Positions 1 through 11,458 of a stretch of 64,000 nucleotides of DNA are shown piece by piece. Origin of the DNA: Calamus simplicifolius. Its lineage: Eukaryota; Streptophyta; Magnoliopsida; Arecales; Arecaceae. The DNA is taken from the NCBI GenBank assembly GCA_900491605.1, contig UESW01003833.1, positions 924,890 through 988,889 of the forward strand, in the 5' to 3' direction. The notes under the pieces were generated by a model. It worked only from the letters and a program-made list of their open reading frames with translations, made no database searches and was not told the origin of the DNA. Every line of letters begins with the position of its first letter. Position 1 is the first letter of the stretch. Made by a program: the position numbers and the translations under genes.

Positions 1-1627
1 CTTGGCTTCCGGGTTAACAAGATCGATTGTTGCTTGAATAATTGTATGATATATTGGGGTGAAGACTTAGAGCTGAGATGGTGTAAGATTTATGGAAATC
101 GAGGTACAAAAACGGCGAAGGGAGAGCTAGTACAAGTAGGAGAAAAAATGTTCCTTACAAGAGGATGCATTACTTTCCTCTTACTCCACACCTGCAGAGA
201 TTATACATATCTGAGGCTACAACTGCTGATATGAGATGGCATGCCGAACATGAATCCAAAGAGAATGAAATGCGGCATCCATCATATTCAAAAGCTTGGA
301 AGCATTTCAATGAAATCATCCTGATTTCGCTAAAGATATAAGGAATGTGAGATTAGGTCTTTGTACCGATGGCTTCCAACCATTTGGTCAAGCGGGGCAA
401 CAGTTTTCATGTTGGCCTATGATACTGACTGTATATAACCTTCCTCCGTGGAAGTGCATGAAAGATACTGCAATGTTTTTAACCGTTTTGGTTCAGGACC
501 ATCAAATCCAAAGGAAAAGATTGATGTCTTTTTGCAACCGTTGGTGGCCGAATTGAAAATGTTGTGGGAAACAGGAGTGGTAGCCTACGACATTTCTATG
601 AAACAAAATTTTTAATGAGAGCTGCTTTGATGTGGACAATAAGTGATTTTCCGGCATATGCAATGTTGTCTGGTTGGAGCACTGCTGGACGTCTGGCATG
701 CCCTCATTGCATGTATGATTCGGATGCATTTACATTGCAGAAGAGTGGTAAGCAGTCATGGTTTAATAACCATAGGAAGTTCTTGCCCCCAAATCATCCT
801 TACAGGCGTAACTTGATCGCCTTCCAGAAGAACAAAGCAGTCACAAAATTTGTCGAACCGGTTATGTCCGGCACGGATCTTTGATTCTATAGAGCATTTG
901 GGGTTGATGTATGCATGGGAAGCGGATGCAGATAGAATAAATAGCCGTATATGTAAAGAACATAACTGGAAGAAGCGAAGTATATTTTGGGATTTGCCCT
1001 ATTGGAGCACAAATCTCATCCGGCACAACTTGGATGTTATGCATATCGAGAAAAATTTCTTTGATAACATATTTAACACGGTGCTAAACATCCCGGGAAA
1101 AACAAAAGATACTGCAAAGTCAAGAGAAGAACTTAATCAGTACTGCAGAAGAGGTGATTTGAGAAGGAGTGCCGATGGGACCTATCCTAAAGCATGTTAC
1201 ACTCTTGACAGAAATTCACGAAAAGTTTTATGTAACTGGCTAGAGGGTTAAAATTTCCAGATGGTTATGCCTCAAATATCGGTAGGTGTGTGGACATGCA
1301 TAAGCTCAAGTTGTTCGGCATGAAGAGCCACGACTGCCATGTTTTCATGCAACGATTATTACCTATAGCTTTTCGTGAGTTGCTTCCGCAACCTGTCTGG
1401 AAGGCAATTACGGAGCTCAGCTTATTCTTCAAGGAGTTATGTGCCGCAGTCATTACTTCTGCATCCATGGCAAGGCTTGAGAAGAAAATTTCAATTATTT
1501 TATGCAAGCTTGAGCGAATATTTCCTCCCAGTTTTTTTGACTCAATGGAGCATTTACCGGTTCACTTGCCATACGAAGCGAGCATAGCTGGTCCCGTGCA
1601 GTATCGCTGGATGTATCCTTTCGAGAG
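1..1627 (+). pseudogene. TNP2-like CACTA transposase (Transposase_21) with DUF4218 region, frameshifted
   Basis: Coding similarity starts at base 1 with a cysteine-containing segment (IDCCLNNCMIYWGED) typical of the TNP2 N-terminal zinc-binding part. It continues through LGLCTDGFQPFG, the metal-binding DxD-type region of the transposase, then ACPHCMYD and NLDVMHIEKNFFDN. From about 1290 it matches DUF4218 (MHKLKLFGMKSHDCHVFMQRLLP, read in two overlapping parts). The similarity moves between all three forward frames, with shifts near 160, 320, 500, 880 and 1250, so no single product can be made. The enzyme would bind the CACTA ends and cut them. The 5' part lies outside the window. Confidence 0.85.
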
Positions 1628-1721
1628 GTAAATATATACATCATTAAGATATGTTGACATTTCAAATATTATTTCATTGCTTGAAAAATTCGTTAATTTT
1701 TTGTTGCAACTTTACATATAG

Positions 1722-2042
1722 GTATCTTAAGAAGTTAAAAAATAATGTGCGTAATAAAGCAAGGGTTGAAGGTTCTATATGCAATGCACACTTGGTCGAA
1801 GAAGTTTCAGCTTTTGCCTCACATTACTTTGAGGGTCACGTCCACACGAGGAGCCGAAATCATGGTCGTAACGATGACGTATGTGTGGACGAAGCAGAAG
1901 CTAATGACGGTAGAATATCAATTTTTAAAGCTATCGGCCGTTCATTTAGTGGGCAGAAGTCAAGAAATCTTAGCGATATGGAGTATAATGCAGCACATTA
2001 TTACATCCTAATGAACTGTCGAGAAGTCGATACTTATATTGA
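1722..2042 (+). pseudogene. CACTA transposase gene, next exon (end of DUF4218 region)
   Basis: This exon follows a 94 bp intron (1628-1721) with GT and AG ends. The split codon AG/G gives arginine and leads into YLKKLKNNVRNKARVEGS, the usual continuation of the CACTA DUF4218 region. The exon is open to TYIE and stops at a GTAAGT donor at 2043. A further intron runs to an AG at 2117-2118. The visible splice sites show that the transposase gene of this family contains introns. Function is inferred from position and similarity. Confidence 0.7.
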
Positions 2043-2118
2043 GTAAGTGTATACTTCAATGCTAAATTGAAAATTTAAATTTATATAATAATATACCATA
2101 ATATTTAATTTCTAACAG

Positions 2119-3099
2119 TAGTTTTCATCCTTTTCATCCCATAAGGATGTTCTGTGATAGACAACGACAGATGAATCCCGACATCAGTTAAGTTGCAATT
2201 GGGCAGAAATTAGAAATGGAGTTGCTTACTGGTTTTATGAATTTGTGAGTAGTATCACTCAATCAATTTCGATAATGACTATTATTTTTTGAATTGGATG
2301 TCAATAGCTTATTAATTTATAGGTCAACGGGCCATGGTCGACAACCGACAATATTTTCATTAAATGTCTATCGCAATGGCCATTGAAGACCGTAACAACC
2401 TCTACTGGCTATTTTGTAAATGGGTACAAATTTCAGATTGAACGATTAGCAGCTTCAAGAGGCACGCAGAACTGGGGCGTGTGTGTAAAAGGAGAAAGTG
2501 TTGGAGCAAATATGCAGGATTATTATGGAAAGTTAGTAGAGGTGGTTGAAGTTGAATATCCCGGTTGGCCTATGAAACGAACCGTATTGTTTCGTTGTGA
2601 TTGGTTCGATCCGATAGTTCCTGTGGGCAAAAGAGTTCATAACGACTATAATTTGGTTGAAGTGAACCATCGACGAAGATTACAGAAATATGACCCATTC
2701 ATCCTTGCATCCCAAGCTCAGCAAGTATTTTACTGCAGATATCCAAGTTTGCGCAACGACAAGCGAGATTGGTGGGCCGTTTCTAAAATCGTCCCACGTT
2801 CAACAATCGTATTAGAGGAGAGTTCATCAAGTCAATCAACCGAGTGCCCTGCATTTCAAGAGGATGAGATGGAAATGCATGCAATTGAGGATGACACAAG
2901 GGCTCCTGAAACATCACTTAGAGATCCAAGTGGTGATGTCCAACAAATTGCGGATGCAAATGTTCGGTTTCCTTCCGATGATAATGAAACTGATTCGCAA
3001 TCCGATATGGCATCGGATGTTGAACCAACATTCACAAAACAAATGACACCGATTAAACATAAAGGTTTTTTAAAATTTAACTTTTTTTATAAGTGTTAA
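2119..3099 (+). pseudogene. CACTA transposase gene, 3' part with DUF4216
   Basis: After a short degraded exon (SFHPFHPIRMFC, stop near 2190), an open stretch from about 2326 to 3099 encodes a DUF4216 domain. It has GYKFQIERLAASRGTQNWGV, then YYGKLVEVVEVEYPG, LFRCDWFDP and the C-terminal FYCRYPSLRNDKRDWWAVSK. The tail is acidic and low in complexity (about residues 140-230 of the open frame), as usual for the C-terminus of plant CACTA transposases. DUF4216 has no assigned catalytic role. The DUF4216 stretch is the least damaged part of this gene. Confidence 0.8.
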
Positions 3100-3157
3100 A
3101 TTCTTACATAGTCAATCATTAATCATAATTTAATTGTGAATCTTTAGTATTTTCAGT

Positions 3158-4644
3158 ATGACGGGCAGAGGTAGATCTACCGACGACATACAAAGTGAGC
3201 AGGGACGTAGCCCTGCTGCATCAGATCACATGAGCTTTGGAGATGGAGAGTTTGGATCTCCAGCAGAGGCGCAGCCTTCGATCTCTGCACCAGTATTACC
3301 ATCCACCCGATCGGCACAGACCTCCGAGAGTTCTTCCGCGATCGGCGGCCGCACTGTACTTAGACTTGATGCTCAGGGATGTAAGTATATACTAATTAAA
3401 AATATTTTATTTATGTTTTTAAGTCATTACTTATAAACTTGCATTTTTTTAACAGATTCATTGAGCAGCATCATGTCTCGAGCCACATCAGCTCCGTTTT
3501 TCAGAGGCGTGCAGATCCCACTGGCTACGATTGGCGCCACGTATCGCCAGCCACGAGGGAGTTTTATTTTTCTGAGTTTCAGGTAAACTTATTAAATACA
3601 ATTTATCAGTGATATAAAATTCTTTAAAGTTAATAAATTCAGAAACTAACTGTTTATTTTAATGCAGAAAAAGTTTACGTGGGATCCTGCCACCCATGAT
3701 GCCATTAGGGCAGCATGGGAGGCTCTTATGGGACGCCGATACTCCGACATGCTTCATCGTTGGAGGTCATCGGGTCACGTCCTGCGTATGTGCCAAAGGG
3801 TATTTGGCACGAGTGGCAGCAGGCCTGGCAGTCCGATGGCTGGTGCAGGAGGTCCGCATCAGCCAGCACGAACCGCCGATCCGAGAGGGGGGTCTTGGCA
3901 CGGGTCTCTCCCGCCACACTTCGGGCTCCATTTCGATTCAGGAGCACAGATATTGTATGGTAAGAAAATATAAATAATTTAATTACTAATTTAGTTATTT
4001 ACAAATATTTGCATTAATATCAATTTTTTTATTGTTATAGTATGAGCAGGAGGGCGGAGATCCTGGTGAGTTTCATCTATTCAGGGCGATACACACCAGG
4101 AAGGACGGTTCCTGGGTCGATACGTGATCACGGGAGGTTGCGGTAAGAAATTAGCTTTATGTAGTATCTGTTTAATTTCTAAAATTTTATTTAGAGGAAT
4201 TTATTGATCCATTTATTGTTGATTTTATAATTCAAAGACATGAGTTGAGGAGCTTCGCTCCCAGGCATCGCAGGTCGACTCCACTGATGGAGAGATGCCC
4301 GTCGAACTCTCAGCAGAGGAGAGTCGACGTGTTTTTTGGAGGCTGTTGGTACCCAGCCGCGAGACCGCAGGGTCTATGGTCAGGGTACTAGAGCTTTTGC
4401 ATATTTTCCCCATCAAGCCTCCAGCTCGCGATATTCTGGTGATATTCCTGCCGAGCATTTAGACGACATTCGAAGATCTATTATGGAGGAGGTTCGGCAG
4501 GAGTTCGAGCACGAGTTCGAGCAGCGTATGCGAGGCCATCAGTAGGAGCTTGCAGACGTGCGAGATCAGATGCGTCAGTTGCAGGATATGGTTAGCCGCA
4601 TGTCGCAGGGTTTCCAGCCTCCACGTGATCGCGCGAATTCTTGA
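3158..4644 (+). pseudogene. Second CACTA gene, TNPA/Transposase_24-like
   Basis: The likely start is the ATG at 3158 (MTGRGRSTDD), with a Ser/Pro-rich N-terminus. Candidate introns begin at GTAAGT near 3380 and GTAAAC near 3582 and end at AGs near 3455 and 3667. The core exon has KKFTWDPATHDAIRAAWEAL, then RRYSDMLHRWRSSG, and after a frame change GLGTGLSRHTSGSISIQEH, the segment typical of Transposase_24. A later exon has FRAIHTRKDGSWVDT and an ELSAEESRRVF-type region. The end is rich in Glu/Arg/Gln (EEVRQEFEHEFEQRM), consistent with a coiled coil. In En/Spm the equivalent protein binds subterminal repeats. Frame changes and a stop after WVDT mark it as a relic. Confidence 0.75.
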
Positions 4645-4825
4645 TGTATTTTTTTTACTTTTTATATTTTATACATGAAAACTTCAAAATTTTAATATAT
4701 TAATTATTTTTGGAAATTGAATGATTATTGTTTGGATCAATATGAGTGAAGAATGTTTTCAATCAATATTTAAATGTAACGAAATTGTATTAACCATTTT
4801 AATTTTTTATTTTTTAAAAAAAAAA

Positions 4826-5405
4826 TTAATTAGCGATGCATTAGCGACTGAAGTTGCATCGCTAATATTTTTAAAATATTATTATTAAATATTGCGATGC
4901 AATGACATGGCGTCGCAATTTTTTTTAAAAATTTAATTAGAGATTGAAATTGCATCGCTAATATATCTAAAATATATTATTATTAAATATTGTGATGAAA
5001 CTAAATGCGTCACAATATTTAATAATAATAATTTAGAAATATTAGCGATGCAATTTAAGTCACTAATGCGTTACTAATTAATTTTTTTTAAAAATAAATA
5101 AATTAATTAGCGACTCAATTGCGACGAGGTTTTCTGTCGCAAATATTTTTAAAAAATTATTTTTAAAATTAGCGATGCATGTATGTTGCGTCGCAATATA
5201 TTGCGACGCATTTAATTACGTCGCAATATATTGCGACGCATTTATTGCGTCGCAGAGAGTCGCTGTTAAGCGACGCAATTGCGATAAATTGAGATTGTGA
5301 CGATATTCATAGCGACGCCGCAATTGCGTTGCTAATGCTATAGGGTGTTTAGCAACGCATTAGCAATGCATTTGGGCGTCGCTATATTTAAATTTTCTTG
5401 TAGTG
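4826..5405 (+). repeat. CACTA subterminal repeat region and terminal inverted repeat
   Basis: Many direct and inverted copies of short motifs such as GCGATGCA, TTGCGACGCA and GCGTCGC are spread over about 580 bp. They end in TTTTCTTGTAGTG at 5393-5405. Such clusters are the transposase-binding regions of CACTA elements. There is no coding sequence. Confidence 0.85.
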
Positions 5406-5740
5406 AGATTAGTCAGCATTTAGATGTTTTGATGCAACAACAAGATGTTATTTGTAACAAATAGTTTTGTTGGTTAGTTAATTAATCACATTTTATTTAT
5501 GAAATGGGTTAGATTGGCATTATTATGGATACGATAATATCATTCTATTCAATCTAATAAGTACCTTATGTTAGAATTAAGAAATTCTATGGCTTGAATC
5601 TTTAGTATTCGCTTATATCACCTATATTTACTATTTAAGCAGAATGTTGTCCCCTATTGTCACTATGAAATTGAAAGAAACCTTAGAAATGAAAGAAAGA
5701 GGAGAAAAAGTAAGGAAGAAAATGATATAGAAACAACTTC
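5406..5740 (+). repeat. Direct repeat, left copy (pair with 11459-11790)
   Basis: From AGATTAGTCAGC onward the sequence matches 11459-11790 with only scattered substitutions and small gaps, ending at GATATAGAAACAACTT. The left border is the CACTA end at 5405. The right border is where a second CACTA-like tail begins. No coding sequence is seen. It may be a fragment of an LTR or a duplicated stretch of the target DNA. Confidence 0.8.
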
Positions 5741-6199
5741 GTAATTATATCATCTGTAACTATAACGACAAAATTTATTTTATCGTTATAAATGGATATA
5801 TTACGACAAAATTGGTATTTCACCATAATAGATGAAATTAAAAATATTATTTATTTTTATAATCTATAACTATAACAGCAAATTTATTTCATCGTCATAG
5901 ATGAATATATTATGATGAAATTGGTATTTTACCGTAATAAATGGAATTAAAAATTTATTTATTTTATATAATCTGTAATTATAATGACAAAATTTATTTC
6001 ATCGTTATAAATGGATATATTATGGTGAAATTGGTATTTTACCGTAATAGATGGAATTAAAAAAATTATTTTTTATATAATCGGTAATTATAAGGATAAA
6101 ATTTATTTCATCGTTATAAATGGATATATTACGGTGAAATTGATTTTTCACCGTAATAGATGGAATTAAAAAAATTATTTTTTTATATAATCTTGTAGT
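5741..6199 (+). mobile_element. Second CACTA tail with four ~109 bp subterminal units
   Basis: Four tandem units begin near 5771, 5880, 5990 and 6099. Each holds a core ACAAAATTTATTTCATCGTT and an imperfect palindrome around ACGGTGAAATTGGTATTTCACCGT. The array ends in ATAATCTTGTAGTG, a CACTA-type terminus (CACTACAAGA inward). No left terminus and no transposase are visible, so this is a truncated or non-autonomous copy of a family different from the element ending at 5405. Confidence 0.7.
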
Positions 6200-6696
6200 G
6201 TTAGACTCAAATATACGTCTCCTTTATTGCATAAAATGCAAAAAATTTAGAGACCAAAAACGAGAGCTTCTTGCACTGCAACCCATCATACTACAAAGGA
6301 AACGAACGATCTTCTTGATGTATCGTCCCGATCGAGACCGACATCTTCAACACAATAATCATATCTTCTTTGAAGATATCAAAGAAATGCTCCATGGTCT
6401 CCGTTCTAGGCTCGAAGTAGCTCTCGGTCTCAAACACCGTCGCCTTCATGGTAGGGTGGATGTCCAATGGATGTCCACTATGGCTACGCTCCCATCCGCA
6501 GTCACAGTAAAAAGCATCCCTCAAACCCCATGCAGTCATACCAACCCTTCTTCATTGGTGTGTCCCACCGGTATGGTTCCAAGGGAAAGCAAGCAGACGA
6601 AGAGAAGAAAACTGAGAAAAATAAGAGAAGAAAAGAAAAAAAAAAAGAAAGATAGCAATTGGGAGGAATTTCTTTTGACCCAAGTTTGCACCATCT
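6200..6696. other. Unassigned segment before Copia element
   Basis: This stretch is flanked by a CACTA end and the target duplication of the next Copia element. A 169-codon open frame on + and an 82-codon one on - overlap here, but I recognise neither. The + frame ends in a Lys/Glu run from an A-rich stretch. Before the Copia insertion it was continuous with the sequence after 10200. Confidence 0.4.
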
Positions 6697-6701
6697 ATAT
6701 G

Positions 6702-7354
6702 TGTTGAAAAAAAAAGTTAAAAAATAAATAAATAAAAAAGGGGCCCCATGCGAGGTTTTGAACGTTGGGCGAGAGTTAGCTCGCCAACGTTAGTGAACGT
6801 CCAGAAACGGCTTAAATAATTTAATTTTTAAGCCTTTTTTTAACGTAATTTGATGCTAACGGCTATTAGGCCTTTTTAAGACCATTATGGGCCGAGCAGC
6901 TTTTATGGGCCGAGCCTATAAATAGGTTTAGGGATTAAATGAATCATAGAATAGTTTTGAGTAGCCTAATAATTTATTCCATCTCATTTTATTTTTATTT
7001 TTTATTGATCTTTTCATGGGCATTTGAAGGTAATCATTGGGTTGCACCTCCACGCGATCGTGCTCATGGTAGAAGGATCGGATCGAGTCGGATTGTTGTA
7101 CTTTGGGGATAGATCGCAAGGTTAGGATCGGGATCGGGTCGAGCCGGATCGTTGTACCTTAGGGACAGATTGCCAATAACCTGCACGAAGGGGCAAAAAT
7201 CTGATCCTTAGGGCAGTGTCTAACACGCCTCGATCCTAGTTTAGATTCATAGATTTTTTATATTTTGTTTATATTTTGCAATTACATTTCTAAATTAATT
7301 CTCTAGCAATTTCTAGGAAGGATATTTTTTGAAAGAACAAAATATTTTCCAACA
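6702..7354 (+). repeat. 5' LTR of Copia-type element
   Basis: It starts TGTTGAAAA and ends CCAACA. It shares long stretches with 9684-10195, for example GGCCATTATGGGCCGAG-type sequence, AATCATTGGGTTGCA and the GGGGCAAAAA segment. CTATAAATAGG near 6918 is a good TATA box for the element's own transcript. No standard initiator-Met primer site follows the LTR. Confidence 0.8.
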
Positions 7355-9033
7355 GCTAAGGATCATATTTCTCTAAAAATTGCTAAAATTTAAATCTTTT
7401 GCTATGATCAATTTTTGCAGAAGATTTTTGTTTTCTTTTAAAGCAATATAACTAAAATATAACTATCAAGCCTAAATACATTATTGACCAATCTTTTGGG
7501 AGCTCTAGTTGTTGTTATCTAGTAGGGAAGAAGGGCGCGCTGGATTGGAATAGAAGAAGGGACGGAAGTCAAGAGTGATCCAGGCCCTCGACATAGCTCC
7601 TGTTTCGGAGCCACTGTTCCAGATCGATGGACGACAGGGGATGGTGGCGGAGGGGAAAAATCTCTCCATTTTTGCACATTTTCTCAACTTTCTTTTTCCT
7701 TGTTGCCCATCCGAATCGGTCTTGGGTTTCCTTCATTGCGATCATTGGTGAGGAGTCGCTATCATTTGCTCTGGAACTGCACACCAAACTTGGTATGCTT
7801 TTCTTTATCTGATTTGATTTCTGGTTTCTCGAGTCATTTAATTTCCTGAGTTCCTGAAATTTTTCCCCTTCTTTCGTGATAGCAGTTTGACGTTTTTCTT
7901 ATATTTAAATTATAAAAATCATATGTTGCAGTTGCGATTCATATTTTTACATGTGAATGTGGATTTCTTTGACCTGTGACACTATGTCCATGCACACAAG
8001 GTTTAGCTTAGGTCAAAGAAAAACCATGTGCAATTTAGTCTTTGGTTAATTATATAGTATAAACAAGATCAATATGGAGTGTTACCAAACCCATATAGCT
8101 AGGACAAGACATTACTGTTCAGGTATGTAATGACTCATCGTTTATCTTGTTATTGTTGATGAGTTTCATTCTTTCTTTTGGAGGTTATGGTTGAACTCTG
8201 ATCACTACTAATGATTCAGAGAGTTTAAAATCGCTATTCTTGTTTCTGTTATTTAGTGCTTTGTTCTGCCATGAATGTCTTATGACAACAATAATTGCAC
8301 AAATCTTGCTACAATATATGTAATATGGTAATTTACTTAAGTTGCAGTAACAACAAAATTCAAATATGCTTAAACACGCTTGCCTCTTATATGTAACTAG
8401 AAACCATAATACTATTGTTTAGAGACACTGAATGTTTGTGGAGTTGAACTTTTAAAAGTTATAACCAAGTTTCGCTATCTCGGTACATGGTTCAATTCAG
8501 TCTGTCAAGACTTGATATGCACCGTTATTGAGTCTCGATCTGATACAAATATGGTACAACACACTTGGTGTGGGACAGTACCTATCCGTATGGCATACCA
8601 TGGTTATGGCATTAAAATTTCACCTGGCATGGAAAATGCAGATCTCATGATAACTAAATTAGACATCAAAGCTACAAATCAATTACAAAATCAGTGTTTT
8701 TTAATAAGTTAGCTGGATAATAAACACCTATTGAATTGGTTTCAGCTGAGACTTTTGCACCCCAAAAGCAACATTCTGGACTGACTTAGTATGGTGTCAT
8801 CACTTTGCTAATTTGGTTGTGCAATTCAATCTTTTGCTTTACACCCAATGTTGCATGTCAGCAGTTCAACTTCTGCCCATGTTCAGCAAACGTTTTCTTC
8901 AAGTTCTTTTGTTTGATTAAGACAGATGGTCCATTTCAGAAAGCATGCACGTTATTGTTCAAAATATATCTTTATTTAATTCTCTTATTTGAGGTCTAGC
9001 CCAAAAATAATGTTATCATCTCCTTGAAATTTG
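7355..9033 (+). other. Non-retroviral interior of Copia-type element
   Basis: No gag, protease, integrase or reverse transcriptase similarity is visible. A GC-richer patch at about 7520-7790 is open in two frames (IQALDIAPVSEPLFQIDG in one, IGEESLSFALELHTKLG in another). The second runs up to a GGTATGC that looks like a splice donor, followed by T-rich, intron-like sequence to about 9000. This is the pattern of a captured exon-intron piece of a host gene, but I cannot name the gene. Confidence 0.4.
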
Positions 9034-9129
9034 TCAAGTTCGAGAAAAATTTAGCAGATCAATTAACCAAGGAGTTATCTAGGAGTGGAGTTCTAGATTC
9101 ATCAAGGAGGATGGGGCTTAAGCCCATTA
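9034..9129 (+). pseudogene. Copia RNase H C-terminal remnant
   Basis: The translation reads EKNLADQLTKELSRSGVLD then SSRRMGLKPI, which is the conserved end of Copia polyproteins. The untranslated stretch that follows resembles the usual Copia 3' region and leads to the polypurine tract at 9671-9683. It fixes the superfamily and the + orientation. All upstream catalytic domains are gone. Confidence 0.75.
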
Positions 9130-9683
9130 TTTGGTCACCAGCAGTGGATACCCAACCTCTATGATTGAAGATCCCATGAATGAAGTTCAATGTGGTAGAA
9201 ACGAAGCTGATTGAGTAATCGTGTTAGAGCATAAATTTTGAAAAAAAATTTCCATCCCTATGATGAGTGCTCTTATAAAGTGACAAAGTAAATTTGTGTA
9301 AGGTTGAGTCATACTCTTAATGGATCCAAGGTATGTTATATGTAGGGTATTGTCACAAATACCTTGGAGGATTCACCTATATGAGAATCGTCATATTAGG
9401 CCGTGACTAAAGGTTTGGGCTAACCTTAAAGAATTCTGATGAAAAATCAAGGTACTAAGCGCAAGGCCTTTAATATGCGTTGGCCGTGTAAACCCAATTA
9501 ATCCATACTTTTTAAGCCTGAGTCAAAGGACCTATTTCAAGGTCTAATCCACTATGGTTCCTTCAGGTGTATATAATCAACACTAAATGAGGTTCAAGTC
9601 CATAGGACACTTCACCTATTGCGTAGTATAAGATGCCCTAAAATTTTATTATATTTATTTTTTTTAAAACTTTTGTGGGGGAT

Positions 9684-10195
9684 TGTTGAAAAAAAAAGTT
9701 AAAAAAATAAAAAATGGGCCCACGCGAGCATTAAATGCTCGCATGGTACCTAGGCTCAATGCTCGCTGGAGCTAACGGTAGGCCTTTAAGGCCATTATGG
9801 GCCGAGAGCTTTTATGGGCCGAGCATATAAACAGGCTCAGGGATTCAGATTGAGAAATGAATCAATCGTAGAATTGTTTTGAGTAGCCCATTTTATTTCT
9901 ATTTTTTATTGATCTTTTCGTGGACATCTAAAGGTAATCATTGGGTTGCATCTCTACGCGATCGTGCTGATGGTAGGAGGATTGGGTCGAGCCGGATTAT
10001 TGTACCTTGGGGACAGATCGCCACGAAGGGGCAAAAAATCTGATCCTTAGCAGTGTCTAGCACACCTCAATCCTGCCTTAGATTCATTGATTCTTTTTAT
10101 ATTTTATTTATATTTTACAATTACATTTTTAAATTAATTTTTTAAATAATTTTTAGAAAAAATATTTTTTGAAAGAATAAAAATATTTTTTAACA
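9684..10195 (+). repeat. 3' LTR of Copia-type element
   Basis: It begins TGTTGAAAA directly after the purine tract and ends TTAACA before the ATATG target duplication. Relative to the 5' LTR it lacks several segments in the first 130 bases and near the middle. A TATA-like ATATAAACAGG lies near 9824. Confidence 0.85.
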
Positions 10196-10200
10196 ATATG

Positions 10201-10789
10201 TAGGTGGGAAGTGCTAATCCGTAAAAAATTAGGAACTGTGCGCGTTTCCGGCAGATTTCCTCGTTGGAACTATCGCATTTCCTAGTTCGTCGAGGAAACG
10301 AGGCGGAGCACGTGGCAGGCTGAATCGATGCTTTGAGTAGCCTTATTTAAGGAGCCGTATTGCTCTCCTGTTGTTTTTTTTTTTTTTCCCAGATATGTTA
10401 CGATAATGGTCTCGTTAAACGTGCAACCTCCTTAGAACCCGATGGAATTAGGACATGTAATAATTGGCTACAGGAATTCCTCTGGCTGTTTCCTTAATCC
10501 TTTATAGTGGCTCGTTCCGTGCCTCGTTTCACAGGAACCTCAAAAATGGCTCTATTATATTATATTGCATCTGTGTCCCAATTTCATTTATTTAATATTC
10601 CTTCGATGTTGTGATATAAAAGATGTTATTTATAGTTTATCTATTTCTATACATGAAAAGTTAAGAAATCATCATGAAATAATCAAAAAATTACAATAAA
10701 AAAAGGTTTGTGATGTTTTTGAAATCTTTTTTACAAGGTAAATTATTATTCTTATGTATAAAGATAATAAATTCGATAGTTGTGTTAGA
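10201..10789. other. Intergenic, nothing recognised
   Basis: No coding similarity is seen. A T-run lies near 10374-10389. The rest is ordinary AT-rich DNA that continues the sequence interrupted at 6697. Confidence 0.4.
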
Positions 10790-11240
10790 CTCTATCATGA
10801 ATTTCTGACCACATTCTCCATTGGGTCTCTTCTCTTTTTCAATTATTGAGCTCGGGTTATAAAATAAGGAATCGAGAAGAGGTAAAAACAACAATTGGTT
10901 TTATTATGGGACAGCTCATGATGTTCATATCGATCTATTATGGATTTCTACCTTTATTCTTCATAGGGCTCTTTTCTCTCTTTCTTTTCGAGCTCGAGTT
11001 ATGAAAGAAGGAACCAAGAAGGAGGTATGTTATGAAAGGACCAAAAAGGAGGTATTAGCAATAACTTATTTTATTACAAAATAGCTAATAATGCTCATAT
11101 CGATCTATTATGGATTCTAGCCACATTCTCCACAGGGCCCTCTTCTTTCTTCCTTCTCTGAGCTCGGGTTATAGAAGAAGGAATCAAGAAGGAGGATCAG
11201 CAACAATTCATTTATTACGAAATAGCTCATGATGTTCATA
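10790..11240. repeat. Three-copy tandem repeat, ~150 bp unit
   Basis: Three diverged copies share a CTATCATG or CTATTATGG start, a TTCTCCA/TTCTTCA..GGG patch, GAGCTCGGGTTAT or GAGCTCGAGTTAT, an AGAAGGA block and GCTCATGATGTTCATATCGATC. The middle copy carries a short internal duplication (GGACCAAAAAGGAGG). No open frame is conserved between copies, so it is probably non-coding. Confidence 0.7.
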
Positions 11241-11458
11241 TCGATCCGTTGCATCTAACATTATATAGACCTCATAAATAACTATCCTAATTCTACTGTA
11301 TCTATTGTTTTATTTCTTTTGGAACAACCACAAAAACTTTTTTTATTATGAATCTACTACCAAAAATTCAATGTGTAATGTCAACATTCAATGGGTATTC
11401 CTGAATAATATAATTTTTAATTATTCAACCATTTATTTTACCAAGTTCAACGTTAGCC

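Larger units (their letters stand above)
1..5405 (+). mobile_element. CACTA (En/Spm-type) DNA transposon, 3' part
   Basis: The element enters from the left edge and ends at a terminal inverted repeat that reads TTTTCTTGTAGTG on this strand, i.e. CACTACAAGAAAA inward. The gene order is the usual plant CACTA layout: TNP2-type transposase, DUF4218, DUF4216, then a second TNPA/Transposase_24-like gene, then dense subterminal repeats. The left terminus and its 3 bp target duplication lie outside the window. Frameshifts and stops in both genes suggest an immobile copy, although its ends might still be recognised by a transposase made elsewhere. Confidence 0.9.
6702..10195 (+). mobile_element. Copia-type LTR retrotransposon with replaced interior
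   Basis: Two direct LTRs, 6702-7354 and 9684-10195, begin TGTTGAAAA and end in ACA. The whole is flanked by the 5 bp duplication ATATG at 6697-6701 and 10196-10200. A polypurine tract TTTTGTGGGGGAT sits directly before the right LTR. The only recognisable element coding is a RNase H tail near 9034-9129. The 5' LTR is longer by about 140 bp, mostly from segments absent in the 3' LTR. The interior is 2.3 kb, too short for gag-pol. Confidence 0.85.

Noticed and set aside
6198..6707. A 169-codon plus-strand frame and an 82-codon minus-strand frame
   Set aside because: No recognisable motif. The + frame runs through an A-rich stretch and into the Copia LTR, so it is probably chance.
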